Shown piece after piece: positions 9,440 through 18,441 of a stretch of DNA of 64,000 nucleotides. The notes under the pieces are model-generated. The model did not search any database. It was not told the origin of the DNA and was given only the letters and a program-made list of their open reading frames with translations. Source of the DNA: Bacillota bacterium (lineage in GTDB: Bacteria > Bacillota > Clostridia > Peptostreptococcales > Anaerovoracaceae); NCBI GenBank assembly GCA_017433375.1, contig JAFRHG010000021.1, forward strand, positions 94,167 to 158,166, written 5' to 3'. The first letter of the stretch is position 1, and each line of letters opens with the position of its first letter. A program made the translations under genes and the position numbers.

Positions 9440-12400
9440 TCAGCTTCTTCTGCGGCGCATCACGAATATGCCGGCGCCCGCCGCCAGGAAGAGGAACAGA
9501 ATGATCGCCGGATATGCGGCATCGCCGGTACGGGATGAACTGCCGGAGCTTCCGTCTCCATCATCGTCCCCGTCGGAACCATTGTCCGCCGTACCCGATC
9601 CGTTGTCCTTTTTCTCCGGATCGCCGCCCGGTGACTGATAGGTGTTGTCAAACTCAAAGGTGGCGATGGTCACATCTTTTCCGTCCTTCTGGAATATCCT
9701 CTCGCAGGTCAGCACGTTGTCTGCAGTGGGGGTAACGATGTATTTCACCGTGTAGACGCTGCCGTCATAGGCGTATCCCCTCAGGCCGTCGTTGATCTCC
9801 GTAATGGAGTAGACGTATTCACCGGGTTTGGTGAAGGTGAGCACACCGAATTCATGCTCCTGGCCGGCAGCGAGGGAAACGACGATCTCGTCGTCCGTCG
9901 TGCCTCCCGGCATGGGCATCTTCCCCGTCTCGAGGCCCGCCGTATTGCTCACCGGCGCGAACCGGAAGCGGAACCGGTCTCCGGAGGGTGGCGTATCGCC
10001 TTTGACCACCTTCTTCACCGGAGGATCGCCCTGGGTGATGGCGGGGCCGTATTCCCGCTCGATCTGAAGGAAAGTAGCCCGGTAGGTCTGCTCACCGGTA
10101 ACCGGACCGATCAGAGGATCCCATCCGTCAAACTCGTAAAGGTAATATGCATCGGGCTCTTTGGTTGGAGCCTCGCCATGATAGCGGGGCACCTGGCCGT
10201 ATTCGACATCCTGTGGATCGATCAGATCGGTGCTGCCGTCCTCATCCGTGAAGCGGATGGTGTATTTCCTCGTCGTCCGATCGTAGGCGGGACTGAAGGT
10301 GACGTTGCCGGTGACCGTATCACCGATATCCACATCGGGGACCCATTCCCTGAAGCTGTAGGTGTATTCCGCATCCGCCTCTTTTTCAGGAGGCGTGCCG
10401 GTGTATTCCGGCATATCAGCGCCGTACTCCGCCGTCTTCGTCTGCTCCGTGATCTCCCCGCCCGAGGCGTCGAGCCAGCGGATGGTGTATTCGTTGGTCG
10501 TCTGGGTGTACCGGGCCTTATATACCGCCTCCCCTGTCACCTCGGTGATGGCCGGATCCCATCCGGCAAAGGTGTAGCTGTGCTGGACGTCCCCCTGCTT
10601 TGCGGGTGTCCCGCCGCTGTAATGAGGAAGCACACCGTACTCGACCTGCTGAGGATCGATGAGATCGGTCTGCCCGTCCTCATCGACAAAACGAACGGAA
10701 TACTTTCTCTTCGTTTTGGAATAGGACGGCGTGAAATCTACATTCCCCGTCACGGTCGTCCCGATATCCACGTCAGGCACCCATTCGCTGAAGATGTAGG
10801 TATATTCCGCATCCGCCTCTTTTCCCGGGGGCGTGCCGGTGAATTCCGGCATATCCGCTCCATATTCCACCGTCTCGGTCTTGACGGGACTGCCCGCGTC
10901 ATTGAGCCAGCGGATCGTATACTTGTTCACGGTACTGGTGTACTTTGCCTTATAGGACGCGTCCCCGGTCACCGTCGCGATCTGAGGATCCCATCCGGCA
11001 AAGGTGTACGTATGCTGGGCGTCGCCAGCCCGCTGAGGTGTCTCCCCGTCATAGCTGGGCGTTGCGCCGTACATGACGTTCTCGTCCTTTTCCAGCTGGG
11101 AACCGTCGTCATTCTTCCAGGTGACGGTGTAGGTGTTCCTCTTGTAGCGGATCTCCACCACTGCGGGATTCGCTCCGCCGTTGGTATCCGTAATCGTAGT
11201 CTGGGAGAAACTCTGGGCTGTAAAGCCCTCGTACTGCTTTGCCGCGGCTCCCGTCTGCTCGCCGATATCTCCGTGAAGGGTCTCGGTTTCGTCAGGCACG
11301 GCAGGATATTCTCCCTCCAGATTCTGTTTGTAATGCTTCACCAGATACTCCGCATTGGAGGGCCAGTTGGCCGTGTAGCGGCGGTCCCCCGTGCTCCCTT
11401 TGGGGATCTCCACGGTGAGGGAGGCCTCCGTCAGATCTGTACCCGTCCATCCATGGAAGGTGAATCCGGGTTTCACCGGGTTGATCAGGGTGATCTTTTT
11501 GCTCTCTATGGTATACGTCGTGGGGTTGGCGCCGTCCACGCTGCCGCCGTTCAGGGTATATTCGATGCGGTAGGTGATCGGAGAATAGAGGGCGGTCAGG
11601 GTCACATCCTCATCCGGCATGGTTTCCGGAACTTCTCCGTTCCAATCGGTAAACCGGTAGCCCGTTCTGTCCGGCACATCCGGGGCGCTGACGCTGCTCC
11701 CCTCCACGCCGGTCACCTCTCCGATGGTTTCACCGTTCCAGTTGAGGAAGGTGACCGTATAGAGTCTGGCCCACTCAGCCTTCAGTACCGCTGGTTCCTC
11801 GGGCATGGTCCGGGGAACATCCTTGTCCCATCCCATAAACCGGCAACCGTCTCTGACGGGATCACCCGGTGTCATTACCGGGGACTCATACTTTCCCGCC
11901 ACCTGTTTTTCCGTAACGGCGGGGTCATCGTCAAAGTATCCGCCGTTGGCGTCAAAGGTGACGCTGCTGCTGTTTCGCGAGTAGTAGATCTCCGCCTTCG
12001 ACCGTTCCGCCGTGCCGCTTTCCCTTCTGATCTTTTTATCCTCAGGGTCATAGGTGCTCATGGATTCCTGACAGGTGAATCCGGTGATCGCCCCGATGAC
12101 CGGTGACATCTGCGTACCCTCTTCTCCGAACAGCGTCTCCTTGCTGTGGAGGGAATAGTTGTCCTTGTCCGAGGCATCCGTGGAATCGGTCTTTTCCGTG
12201 TAGTAGTACACATCATAAGGCAGCACCGCTCTGTCCACCCACTGGGCATAAAGGGTGACATCGGCATCCGTGCTGTATACGGAACCCGGCGGACAGGCCG
12301 TGCCGTCACCGTCTTTATCCGTGTTCCAGCCGGTGAAATAATAGTTGACCGAAGAGGATGAAGCCCTTTCCGGCGTATCGCTGGACAGGGTAAGATCTAT

Positions 12401-15400
12401 TCCGTGCCTCTTGGTCTGATCAGCCGGCAGTCCCGTGACGTCGCTTCCCGTCTCCGTATTTCCGTCGTACTTCACCGTATAATTTTTCTCCTGGCATACG
12501 GCTCTCACGGTGATGCTGCCTCCGCCGGCCGTTTCTGCAAAGACAAATCTGCCGTCACTGCTGGTGTCGCTGTTCACACTGTTCTCCCAGTGATCGGTGA
12601 CACAGCCCGCACCCGGGATTATCTGAGGCGGATCCGTTACCGCCAGATCAAATGTAGTCAGCCAGCCGTGGCCATCCGTCTGACAGATGTATTCGAAGGT
12701 CTTCTGTCCCGCCTTGATGCTGCCCCCGTCGACCTCGTAGTTCACCCTTACCTGGCAGGCATCGGGAATGCCGTCCGGCTCACTGCCGTCGGTTCCGCCG
12801 CCGACTTTATCCACATACATACCGGCATTCTGGTATTCCTGATAGCCGGCTAAAACGCCCTCGTATGGCAAGGTGATCGCCGCGGAGGCCGTCACATTAT
12901 CCGCTGAACCCACGGCTTCGGAATTCACCCGGTAATTGCTCTTGGTCGCGGGATGGTTTTTCGTGAACACATATCCGCCATCCACGTCCGGATTGGTGAA
13001 GCGGATGGTATAGTCCCCCGCATCCAGTCTGTTGGGATCAATGTTGGCCGTAGTGAAGGAGTATTTGCCGCCGGAGTCCGTCGTCTGTTCGCCGATCTGT
13101 TCCTCTTCGCTGTCATAGAGGCCGACGTTGACGCCGCCCATGGCCGCTTCCTTCTCCCTGTCCCAGAAACCGTCGCCGTTAATATCCTGGAAGACATATC
13201 CGCCGATGGAAGACACCGCCAGTCTGGCCGCCACATAATTGCCGTTCACCCAGACCGCTCCGATTCCGCCTTCCCGGTGATAGCGGGGCCGGAAGATGTT
13301 TTTCGTCAGGTTCAGCTGTGCCTGGGTCGCCTGGGTCTCCGTGGCGCCCACTTTCAGGGGAAGGACGAATTCAAATCCGCCTCCCGGCACCTTCAGGCCC
13401 TCTTTGGAGCTGATCTCCACCAGAACGACCCGGGAAAGCTGCTGTTCGGTCATGGACTGAGGGTTGACCAGGGTGCTCGTCCCGCTTGGCTCGCCGTTGG
13501 CGTCCAGGGTGACGGCATCCAGGTAATAGATGATATCGAAAATATCCTCATCCGCGTTTTCGATCATACCTCTGAGGGACATGGGCCACTGGTAACCGCT
13601 GAACTGATACCGCTGGAAGCTGTCATCCGTGTTGATGGCCGTAAATGTGCTGCCGTCGGCGCTGAAACTGCCGTTGGGTATGGGAATATAGGCGTTGACC
13701 GAACACTTATCCCCGATGCTGACCAGCGTATTGGAAACGATCACATGATAATCTGCGTTGGTCGCCGGCATAAACTCCACCACATTGACCTCGTTGGAGC
13801 CGTCGCTTCCGGGATCATAGGGATGCACGGCATCGCTTCCTCCCTCCTGGGTCAGATAGCCGGATACGGTGATGTTCATATTGGTCAGAACGGTCACTCT
13901 CTCGGCGGAGGCGGAAATCACGTTAGTTTCCGTGCGGTTCCGGTTTCCGTTCATATCCCAGGTATCTACGTGGGTGGACACGTTATTGGCACCCTTGATG
14001 GGAAGGAACTCCTCCGTTTCCAGGTTGCCTTTGCCTGCCATCAGGTAATCGCCCAGATCGAAGGTGGACGTCTCCGCTGTTTCCGAAACGACGAGTTCGT
14101 AGTCAAAGACCAGGGATGTATTGTAATGTCCCGCCCATGAGTATTGCTTGTCATCCTTGAAGGAACCGGTCGCGGATCCGGGTACGTAGAACTCATAGAC
14201 CTGATAATAACCACCGCTGGCATCCCGCACGTAGCCGGAGGAACTGACCAGCTGGTCGGTGAGATCCACGGGAGGCTTGATCGGGTTGGCGGAATTGCTG
14301 GTGGTGATGTAATCATGAACCGTTACGCTGGCCGGATCGAAAGTCATATCCTTGGGAACGACAAGATAGAAACGGGGTTCCCCCGTAGATGTCAGATAGT
14401 TGCCCCCGACACCGAGCTTGCTTCTGGCGTAAATGGTATCCCCCGCCTTGAAACTGGCGGACTCCGTTGTTCTGGAGGCGTTGCTGTACGTGGTGTCGTC
14501 GATATTCAGACAGGCGAACTCCCCGTCCGGATCATAATCCACAGTCAGCGTCTGAGGATCTGCCCGGTTTATCTTGAAGGTAAAGGGAATGGTTGCCGGT
14601 ACGCCCGCATCCACGACGGCCTGACTGAAATAGCCTACCGGTCTGCCGTACCAGGTACCGGTAGAGAAAGCCTCACCGAAGGTCCCGCAGTCCGCAGTGA
14701 TAGACCGGATATACTTCGCCCCTGCCGGAACCTCCGTCCTGTCCCTCAGGGCGGCGGTGTTGACGTAGCAGATCTTCTGGGTTGTGGTGAATTCCAGATC
14801 AGGAGTGATCGTCGTCCCGTCGTCAAAGGTAACCGATTTGACGGCGATCTTTTTGCTGTCCGTCGGGAAGAATACTCCGATCACATCCAGGGTATTCTCT
14901 GCGAAGGACCAGGTGGCGATCTGGTTATCCGTCTGCGCGTTGGATGTATAGAAATTACTGAGTTTGCCGAAAATGGAGGGGTAGTCCTCGGGGAACTGGG
15001 TGAATGCCGTATTGCCTGCATAATCAGCGATCCGAACCACATCCTGGGCTTCCGCGATCTCTACGTAATTTGTCGACAGGGAAACGAAATCGTCGGGATA
15101 GGCGTAGGATGCCGTGCCGCCGTCATAGGTTGAGGTATAGTCAAAGCGGATCGGTGTGTTGGCGGCAGCGTAGCTGCCAGGACGCGCATCATCGGCGATA
15201 TCCCCGTATATGCTGTAGTAAAAGCGGCCGTTGCCGGACAGCTCAACATTCCGGATGGTCAGGGTGTTGTTCCCGGAATCAAAGGATAACTGCTCTGTAG
15301 GGATCTCATCCCCTGTACCGGCGGAAACGACCCTCGTCACCGCGCTTACGCACGTGGGGATCCCCAGGGTAACATCGGCCGTTCCCTGGGGGAGCGATCT

Positions 15401-16099
15401 GACGGTACCGTCCCAGTACCGGTAATACAGAGCGTCATAGAGATGGACATCCTCCTGTCCTGCTGTAAACTTCTTTCTGGAATAGGAAGAATTCGTTATG
15501 GGTCCGCCGGCGATCTTCACATCCACCTTGCCGGACCGGAGAACCTCATTGCTGCTGTTCACCAGTTCAAACCGAACACCGTTTTCAATGGAATTCCCCA
15601 AATAGGCATGGATCTCGTCGGGAACCACAACGATCTTGTCCGTCAGACGCATACCGTCGCACTCCACATGGGTCAGGTATTCCAGGACCGTATTCCCCTG
15701 GGCATCGACGGAAAGCGCTCCGCCGCGGAAAAAGTCGCTTGTGGCATCGTCCATTTCCACAGGAGTTCCCTTCACCCCTTCTCCTCTGATCCAGTGCTCT
15801 GTGTCACGGCTGTTCCAGAGAAAGGATTCCAGTTTCATTCCCTTGGCGACGGTGATTCTGATCGTATACCCGCCCTGACCGGTCTGCAGATTATCCGTCT
15901 CCACGATCAGAGGTTTAGGCTCTGAAACCTCCCAGTTGCTCCCGGAGCTGTAGCCGTCCACACAGAAGGTGGCCGTTTCCTGGGAATCGCCAAACACACC
16001 GGTGAACAGGAGCGCAAAAAGAAGAACGGTGCCGACCAGCACAGCGGCGGCCCGGCCCGGCCGTCTACCGACGGATGAAAAGACGCGTCTGATTCTCAT
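9440..16099 (-). CDS. Giant repeat-rich surface protein (adhesin/pilin-like)
   Basis: Secreted, wall- or membrane-anchored protein of 2219 residues. The signal peptide (about 1-37) has a twin-Arg-rich n-region. Residues 40-960 carry no family I recognise. An SdrD/Cna-B-like domain follows (about 963-1045, GGYVFQDINGDGFWD). From about 1150 to 2010 there are Listeria-Bacteroides (InlB B-type) repeats with FxGWxxD cores. The last five units (about 1640-2010) alternate in an A-B-A-B-A order of about 70-75 residues each. A Spy0128/FctA-like pilin domain (about 2021-2153) ends in EFDNTYQ. The C-terminus has an Asp/Ser/Gly linker, SRTGD (about 2189-2193), a hydrophobic helix and RRRRS. A full LPxTG is absent. 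A strong promoter lies upstream and AGAGGGGG precedes the ATG. A role in adhesion is inferred. Confidence 0.85.
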   Translation of the reverse strand: MRIRRVFSSVGRRPGRAAAVLVGTVLLFALLFTGVFGDSQETATFCVDGYSSGSNWEVSEPKPLIVETDNLQTGQGGYTIRITVAKGMKLESFLWNSRDTEHWIRGEGVKGTPVEMDDATSDFFRGGALSVDAQGNTVLEYLTHVECDGMRLTDKIVVVPDEIHAYLGNSIENGVRFELVNSSNEVLRSGKVDVKIAGGPITNSSYSRKKFTAGQEDVHLYDALYYRYWDGTVRSLPQGTADVTLGIPTCVSAVTRVVSAGTGDEIPTEQLSFDSGNNTLTIRNVELSGNGRFYYSIYGDIADDARPGSYAAANTPIRFDYTSTYDGGTASYAYPDDFVSLSTNYVEIAEAQDVVRIADYAGNTAFTQFPEDYPSIFGKLSNFYTSNAQTDNQIATWSFAENTLDVIGVFFPTDSKKIAVKSVTFDDGTTITPDLEFTTTQKICYVNTAALRDRTEVPAGAKYIRSITADCGTFGEAFSTGTWYGRPVGYFSQAVVDAGVPATIPFTFKINRADPQTLTVDYDPDGEFACLNIDDTTYSNASRTTESASFKAGDTIYARSKLGVGGNYLTSTGEPRFYLVVPKDMTFDPASVTVHDYITTSNSANPIKPPVDLTDQLVSSSGYVRDASGGYYQVYEFYVPGSATGSFKDDKQYSWAGHYNTSLVFDYELVVSETAETSTFDLGDYLMAGKGNLETEEFLPIKGANNVSTHVDTWDMNGNRNRTETNVISASAERVTVLTNMNITVSGYLTQEGGSDAVHPYDPGSDGSNEVNVVEFMPATNADYHVIVSNTLVSIGDKCSVNAYIPIPNGSFSADGSTFTAINTDDSFQRYQFSGYQWPMSLRGMIENADEDIFDIIYYLDAVTLDANGEPSGTSTLVNPQSMTEQQLSRVVLVEISSKEGLKVPGGGFEFVLPLKVGATETQATQAQLNLTKNIFRPRYHREGGIGAVWVNGNYVAARLAVSSIGGYVFQDINGDGFWDREKEAAMGGVNVGLYDSEEEQIGEQTTDSGGKYSFTTANIDPNRLDAGDYTIRFTNPDVDGGYVFTKNHPATKSNYRVNSEAVGSADNVTASAAITLPYEGVLAGYQEYQNAGMYVDKVGGGTDGSEPDGIPDACQVRVNYEVDGGSIKAGQKTFEYICQTDGHGWLTTFDLAVTDPPQIIPGAGCVTDHWENSVNSDTSSDGRFVFAETAGGGSITVRAVCQEKNYTVKYDGNTETGSDVTGLPADQTKRHGIDLTLSSDTPERASSSSVNYYFTGWNTDKDGDGTACPPGSVYSTDADVTLYAQWVDRAVLPYDVYYYTEKTDSTDASDKDNYSLHSKETLFGEEGTQMSPVIGAITGFTCQESMSTYDPEDKKIRRESGTAERSKAEIYYSRNSSSVTFDANGGYFDDDPAVTEKQVAGKYESPVMTPGDPVRDGCRFMGWDKDVPRTMPEEPAVLKAEWARLYTVTFLNWNGETIGEVTGVEGSSVSAPDVPDRTGYRFTDWNGEVPETMPDEDVTLTALYSPITYRIEYTLNGGSVDGANPTTYTIESKKITLINPVKPGFTFHGWTGTDLTEASLTVEIPKGSTGDRRYTANWPSNAEYLVKHYKQNLEGEYPAVPDETETLHGDIGEQTGAAAKQYEGFTAQSFSQTTITDTNGGANPAVVEIRYKRNTYTVTWKNDDGSQLEKDENVMYGATPSYDGETPQRAGDAQHTYTFAGWDPQIATVTGDASYKAKYTSTVNKYTIRWLNDAGSPVKTETVEYGADMPEFTGTPPGKEADAEYTYIFSEWVPDVDIGTTVTGNVDFTPSYSKTKRKYSVRFVDEDGQTDLIDPQQVEYGVLPHYSGGTPAKQGDVQHSYTFAGWDPAITEVTGEAVYKARYTQTTNEYTIRWLDASGGEITEQTKTAEYGADMPEYTGTPPEKEADAEYTYSFREWVPDVDIGDTVTGNVTFSPAYDRTTRKYTIRFTDEDGSTDLIDPQDVEYGQVPRYHGEAPTKEPDAYYLYEFDGWDPLIGPVTGEQTYRATFLQIEREYGPAITQGDPPVKKVVKGDTPPSGDRFRFRFAPVSNTAGLETGKMPMPGGTTDDEIVVSLAAGQEHEFGVLTFTKPGEYVYSITEINDGLRGYAYDGSVYTVKYIVTPTADNVLTCERIFQKDGKDVTIATFEFDNTYQSPGGDPEKKDNGSGTADNGSDGDDDGDGSSGSSSRTGDAAYPAIILFLFLAAGAGIFVMRRRRS
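10035..11160 (-). repeat. Tandem A-B-A-B-A InlB-type protein repeats
   Basis: Five coding repeat units inside the surface-protein gene. Type A units share FxGWDPxIxxVTG. Type B units share EYGADMPE(F/Y)TGTPP, KEADAEYTY and EWVPDVDIG. The near-identical type B cores at about 10330-10430 and 10760-10870 suggest duplication of an A-B pair. Confidence 0.8.
14024..14034 (-). repeat. Dispersed 11-mer GCAAAGGCAAY, perfect copy
   Basis: GCAAAGGCAAC inside the surface-protein gene, read as part of Gly-Lys-Gly-Asn. This is a different codon phase from the polA copy. Confidence 0.85.
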
Positions 16100-16140
16100 C
16101 GTCCCCCTCTCATTTCGTTAAAACCAACCGTTATTATATG

Positions 16141-16169
16141 ATTATATCAGGCCGTTTTTTCTCTGTAAA
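16141..16169 (-). promoter_or_regulatory. Promoter of the giant surface-protein gene
   Basis: TTTACA (-35, 16164-16169), a 17-bp spacer and TATAAT (-10, 16141-16146) on the minus strand. The -35 abuts the terminal T-run of the upstream 6S RNA gene. Confidence 0.8.
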
Positions 16170-16352
16170 TAAAAACCCGAAGTGCCGTACAGGGAGGATA
16201 ATTCACGCCCTATCGACTGATAGGTGGGTTGCCTGCCGCCGGCCTCCGTGTCCCCACCATGACGTGGGTCTCACTTGGCAAGCTGGACTTGGGCATCCCT
16301 GGAATTCTATGTAGGGTGAATTACACAGTCCCTTTCACGAACACCTCAGGAT
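16170..16352 (-). ncRNA. ssrS: Probable 6S RNA
   Basis: Regulatory RNA that mimics an open promoter and sequesters housekeeping RNA polymerase. It is about 183 nt, typical for 6S. The 5' end CCTGAGGTGTTCG closely resembles the 6S start of E. coli (CTGAGATGTTCG). It pairs with CACTTCGGG at the 3' end, just before a T-run (16171-16175). A second long-range stem joins TAATTCAC-CCTA with TAGGGCGTGAATTA, and GGGA pairs with TCCC between them, giving one long irregular rod. A central part contains the small hairpin CCCAC/GUGGG. A possible -10 TATAGT lies at 16357-16362. The gene starts about 15 nt after the yebC stop. A covariance-model search would be decisive. Confidence 0.78.
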
Positions 16353-16366
16353 GAAAACTATATGGT

Positions 16367-17098
16367 TCAGCCGATACTCTCCAGATCTACGCTGCAGTTG
16401 TGATGCACCTTCTGGACGTCGTCATTGTCCTCCAGAATGTCGATCATCTTCTTCAGCTGCTTCAGGTCGCCTTCGGTCTTGGGCGCCGCCTCCATGGAGG
16501 GAACGTATTCGATCTCGGATTCCACGAATTCGTAGCCCGCGTCGGTGAGGGCGCCGTGCACATCCGTATAGGCGGAGGGCTCGGTCAGAATTTCGAAGCT
16601 GTCCTCATTGACGATCATGTCGTCGGCGCCCGCTTCCAGCGCCACTTCCATCAGTTCGTCCTCGTCGACCTCATCGGTCTTTTCGATGATGATCACGCCC
16701 TTGCGGGAGAACATATAGGATACGCATCCCTGGGAACCCAGGTTGCCGCCGTGCTTGTCAAAGGTTGACCGCACCGCCGCCGTCGTCCGGTTCTTGTTGT
16801 CCGTCAGGGCTTCCACGATGACCGCCACGCCGCCGACGCCGTATCCTTCGAAGCTCAGTTCCTCGTAGGTTTCCCCGGCCAGTTCGCCGGACCCCTTCTT
16901 GATGGCCCGCTTGATGTTCTCGTTGGGCATGCCGATGGCCTTGGCCTTTTCAATGGCTACCCGCAGAGTCGCATTGTAATCCGGATCACCGCCGGCCTTG
17001 GCCGCCACGATGATCTGCCGGCCGTACTTGGTAAACATCGCCGCGCGCTTGGAATCCTGCGCAGCCTTTCTTCCCGCTATCGTTCCATGTCTTCCCAT
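16367..17098 (-). CDS. yebC: YebC/TACO1-family protein
   Basis: Family known as a probable DNA-binding regulator and, more recently, a translation factor that helps ribosomes through proline stretches; which role applies here is not visible. 243 residues, full length. The N-terminus MGRHGTIAGRKAAQDSKRA, MPNENIKRAIKKGSG, and the YEGYG-like block EGYGVGGVAVIVE followed by TDNKNRT are family signatures. It has its own promoter (17137-17165) and AAGGAGGTG before the start. 6S RNA follows directly. Confidence 0.95.
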   Translation of the reverse strand: MGRHGTIAGRKAAQDSKRAAMFTKYGRQIIVAAKAGGDPDYNATLRVAIEKAKAIGMPNENIKRAIKKGSGELAGETYEELSFEGYGVGGVAVIVEALTDNKNRTTAAVRSTFDKHGGNLGSQGCVSYMFSRKGVIIIEKTDEVDEDELMEVALEAGADDMIVNEDSFEILTEPSAYTDVHGALTDAGYEFVESEIEYVPSMEAAPKTEGDLKQLKKMIDILEDNDDVQKVHHNCSVDLESIG

Positions 17099-17136
17099 GA
17101 AGACACCTCCTTGTGTGTAGATTTCTTTCGGTTTCC

Positions 17137-17165
17137 AGTATACACCTCTTGCCGGCGAAATTCAA
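17137..17165 (-). promoter_or_regulatory. Promoter of yebC
   Basis: TTGAAT (17160-17165), 17-bp spacer, TATACT (17137-17142) on the minus strand, about 39 bp before the start codon. Confidence 0.8.
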
Positions 17166-17223
17166 CGCCTACCGCGAGAATTCGATTATCCGCGCTCCCG
17201 GCGGCGGATGTGACGCCATCGGC

Positions 17224-18441
17224 TTACCGGGACAGGGCGATGGTCTGGGGGCTTTCGGTTTTCTGACTGTAGTATTCCTCCCCGATCAGGCCCTTATCGA
17301 TGCCGCCCTTGTAGGGGTCCGCCTCGCCGGCCCATCCCAGGGGATGCACGCCGTCAGCGCTGTAGCGGGTCAGATCCATCCGATCGGGCCAGATCTCGCA
17401 GACCGTAGCCGTCAGGGTCTCATCGGCGGCCCTGTATTTATCCAGATCGCCCGCCTCCAGTTCCTCCGGGCCGCAGTTCATATAAAAGCCCGCATATCCC
17501 GCGTTCAGATAAGTGAAGTTGAGGGTCTCCTCGGTAAAGCGGTCCGTAGTCCGGTCATTTTCACTGAACTGGGGAATCAGGATCTTGTCTCCCACCCCCT
17601 TGTACACGCTGCTTCCGCCCAGATAGCAGTCCCAGCCCTTGGAGTGATTGTGGCCGAACAAAAAGACGATGTTCAGGTCCTTCGCCGCCTCGTTGACCAC
17701 GTTATAGAGAATCGAGGAATAGAGATTGTCCCCCGTGGTATGGCGGGAAGATGTACGGGCCGTGTAGTGAAGGGGAACGTGGCCGGCAATGAATACAGGC
17801 CGTTTCTCCCCCTTCCCGATCAGCTGGTCGAAGCAGGCCTTCATGACCTCTGAAGCCTGTCTGACCTTGTCCAGGCATCCCCTTTCCTTGCCCTGCTTCC
17901 AGGGGAAGTCATTCTCCGTATTGAGGACGTAGACCAGGTATTCCCCGCAGTCGTGGAGGCCGGTCTCGGCGATGGATTCCGTCAGTTTGTCGTGGTTGCC
18001 CTGATTGAATAAGGCGGCTCCCTCGTCCACATCCGGACAGTTTTCGTGAATCACCTTCCTGGCCTGGGCGATGGTATCCTCCGGGCTGATCTGGTAGTCG
18101 TGGAGATGGCGGTCGTTGGTGTAATCCCCGCAGATCACCACGCCGTCCGGGCTCTTTCCGTCGGCCTGTATGGCCCGCAGGATCGCCGCCAGGTTGTCCG
18201 CCGGCTCGCCCCAGCCCTCTTCCTTCTGCAGGTCCGAAGCGAAGACCACCGTCGCCAGGGGCTTATCCCTGTCCGCAGCCGTGCTTTCCTCCGTCGCCGC
18301 CGTCGTCTCCGCCGGCGCCGCGGTTGTGGTCTCCCCCTCGGGGCTGCCTTTGCCGCAGGCGGTCAGGGCCAGTGCAAAGGCAATCAGAAGCAGGATGAAC
18401 AGTGCCCTATTGCTGTTGCTCTTTTTTCTCATTGGCTTCAT
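17224..18441 (-). CDS. Calcineurin-like metallophosphatase lipoprotein
   Basis: Predicted extracellular, lipid-anchored phosphoesterase. 405 residues from the start chosen here. A lipoprotein signal peptide ends in the lipobox LTAC (Cys about 29), followed by a Thr/Ala/Glu-rich linker. The metal-binding blocks are FASDLQ, VICGDYTND, NQGNHDK, FIAGHVPLHY and FGHNHSKG, i.e. the D-x-D/GD/GNH/GH-x-H set with Gln-Gln-like variation in the first block. It overlaps the end of the upstream GDPD-like gene. An alternative ATG at 18468 has a weak AAGGG upstream, so the start is uncertain. The pairing suggests joint breakdown of extracellular phosphoesters; the substrate is unknown. Confidence 0.82.
   Translation of the reverse strand: MKPMRKKSNSNRALFILLLIAFALALTACGKGSPEGETTTAAPAETTAATEESTAADRDKPLATVVFASDLQKEEGWGEPADNLAAILRAIQADGKSPDGVVICGDYTNDRHLHDYQISPEDTIAQARKVIHENCPDVDEGAALFNQGNHDKLTESIAETGLHDCGEYLVYVLNTENDFPWKQGKERGCLDKVRQASEVMKACFDQLIGKGEKRPVFIAGHVPLHYTARTSSRHTTGDNLYSSILYNVVNEAAKDLNIVFLFGHNHSKGWDCYLGGSSVYKGVGDKILIPQFSENDRTTDRFTEETLNFTYLNAGYAGFYMNCGPEELEAGDLDKYRAADETLTATVCEIWPDRMDLTRYSADGVHPLGWAGEADPYKGGIDKGLIGEEYYSQKTESPQTIALSR
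18374..18384 (+). repeat. Dispersed 11-mer GCAAAGGCAAY, perfect copy
   Basis: GCAAAGGCAAT on the plus strand, antisense to the lipoprotein signal peptide where it is read as Ile-Ala-Phe-Ala. Confidence 0.85.

Noticed and set aside
9440-9600. LPxTG sortase motif in the giant surface protein
   Set aside because: Only SRTGD precedes the hydrophobic tail; Leu and Pro are missing, so a canonical signal cannot be claimed.
9854-12106. 750-codon plus-strand frame opposite adhesin repeats
   Set aside because: Its apparent internal repeats simply mirror the repeats of the adhesin on the other strand.
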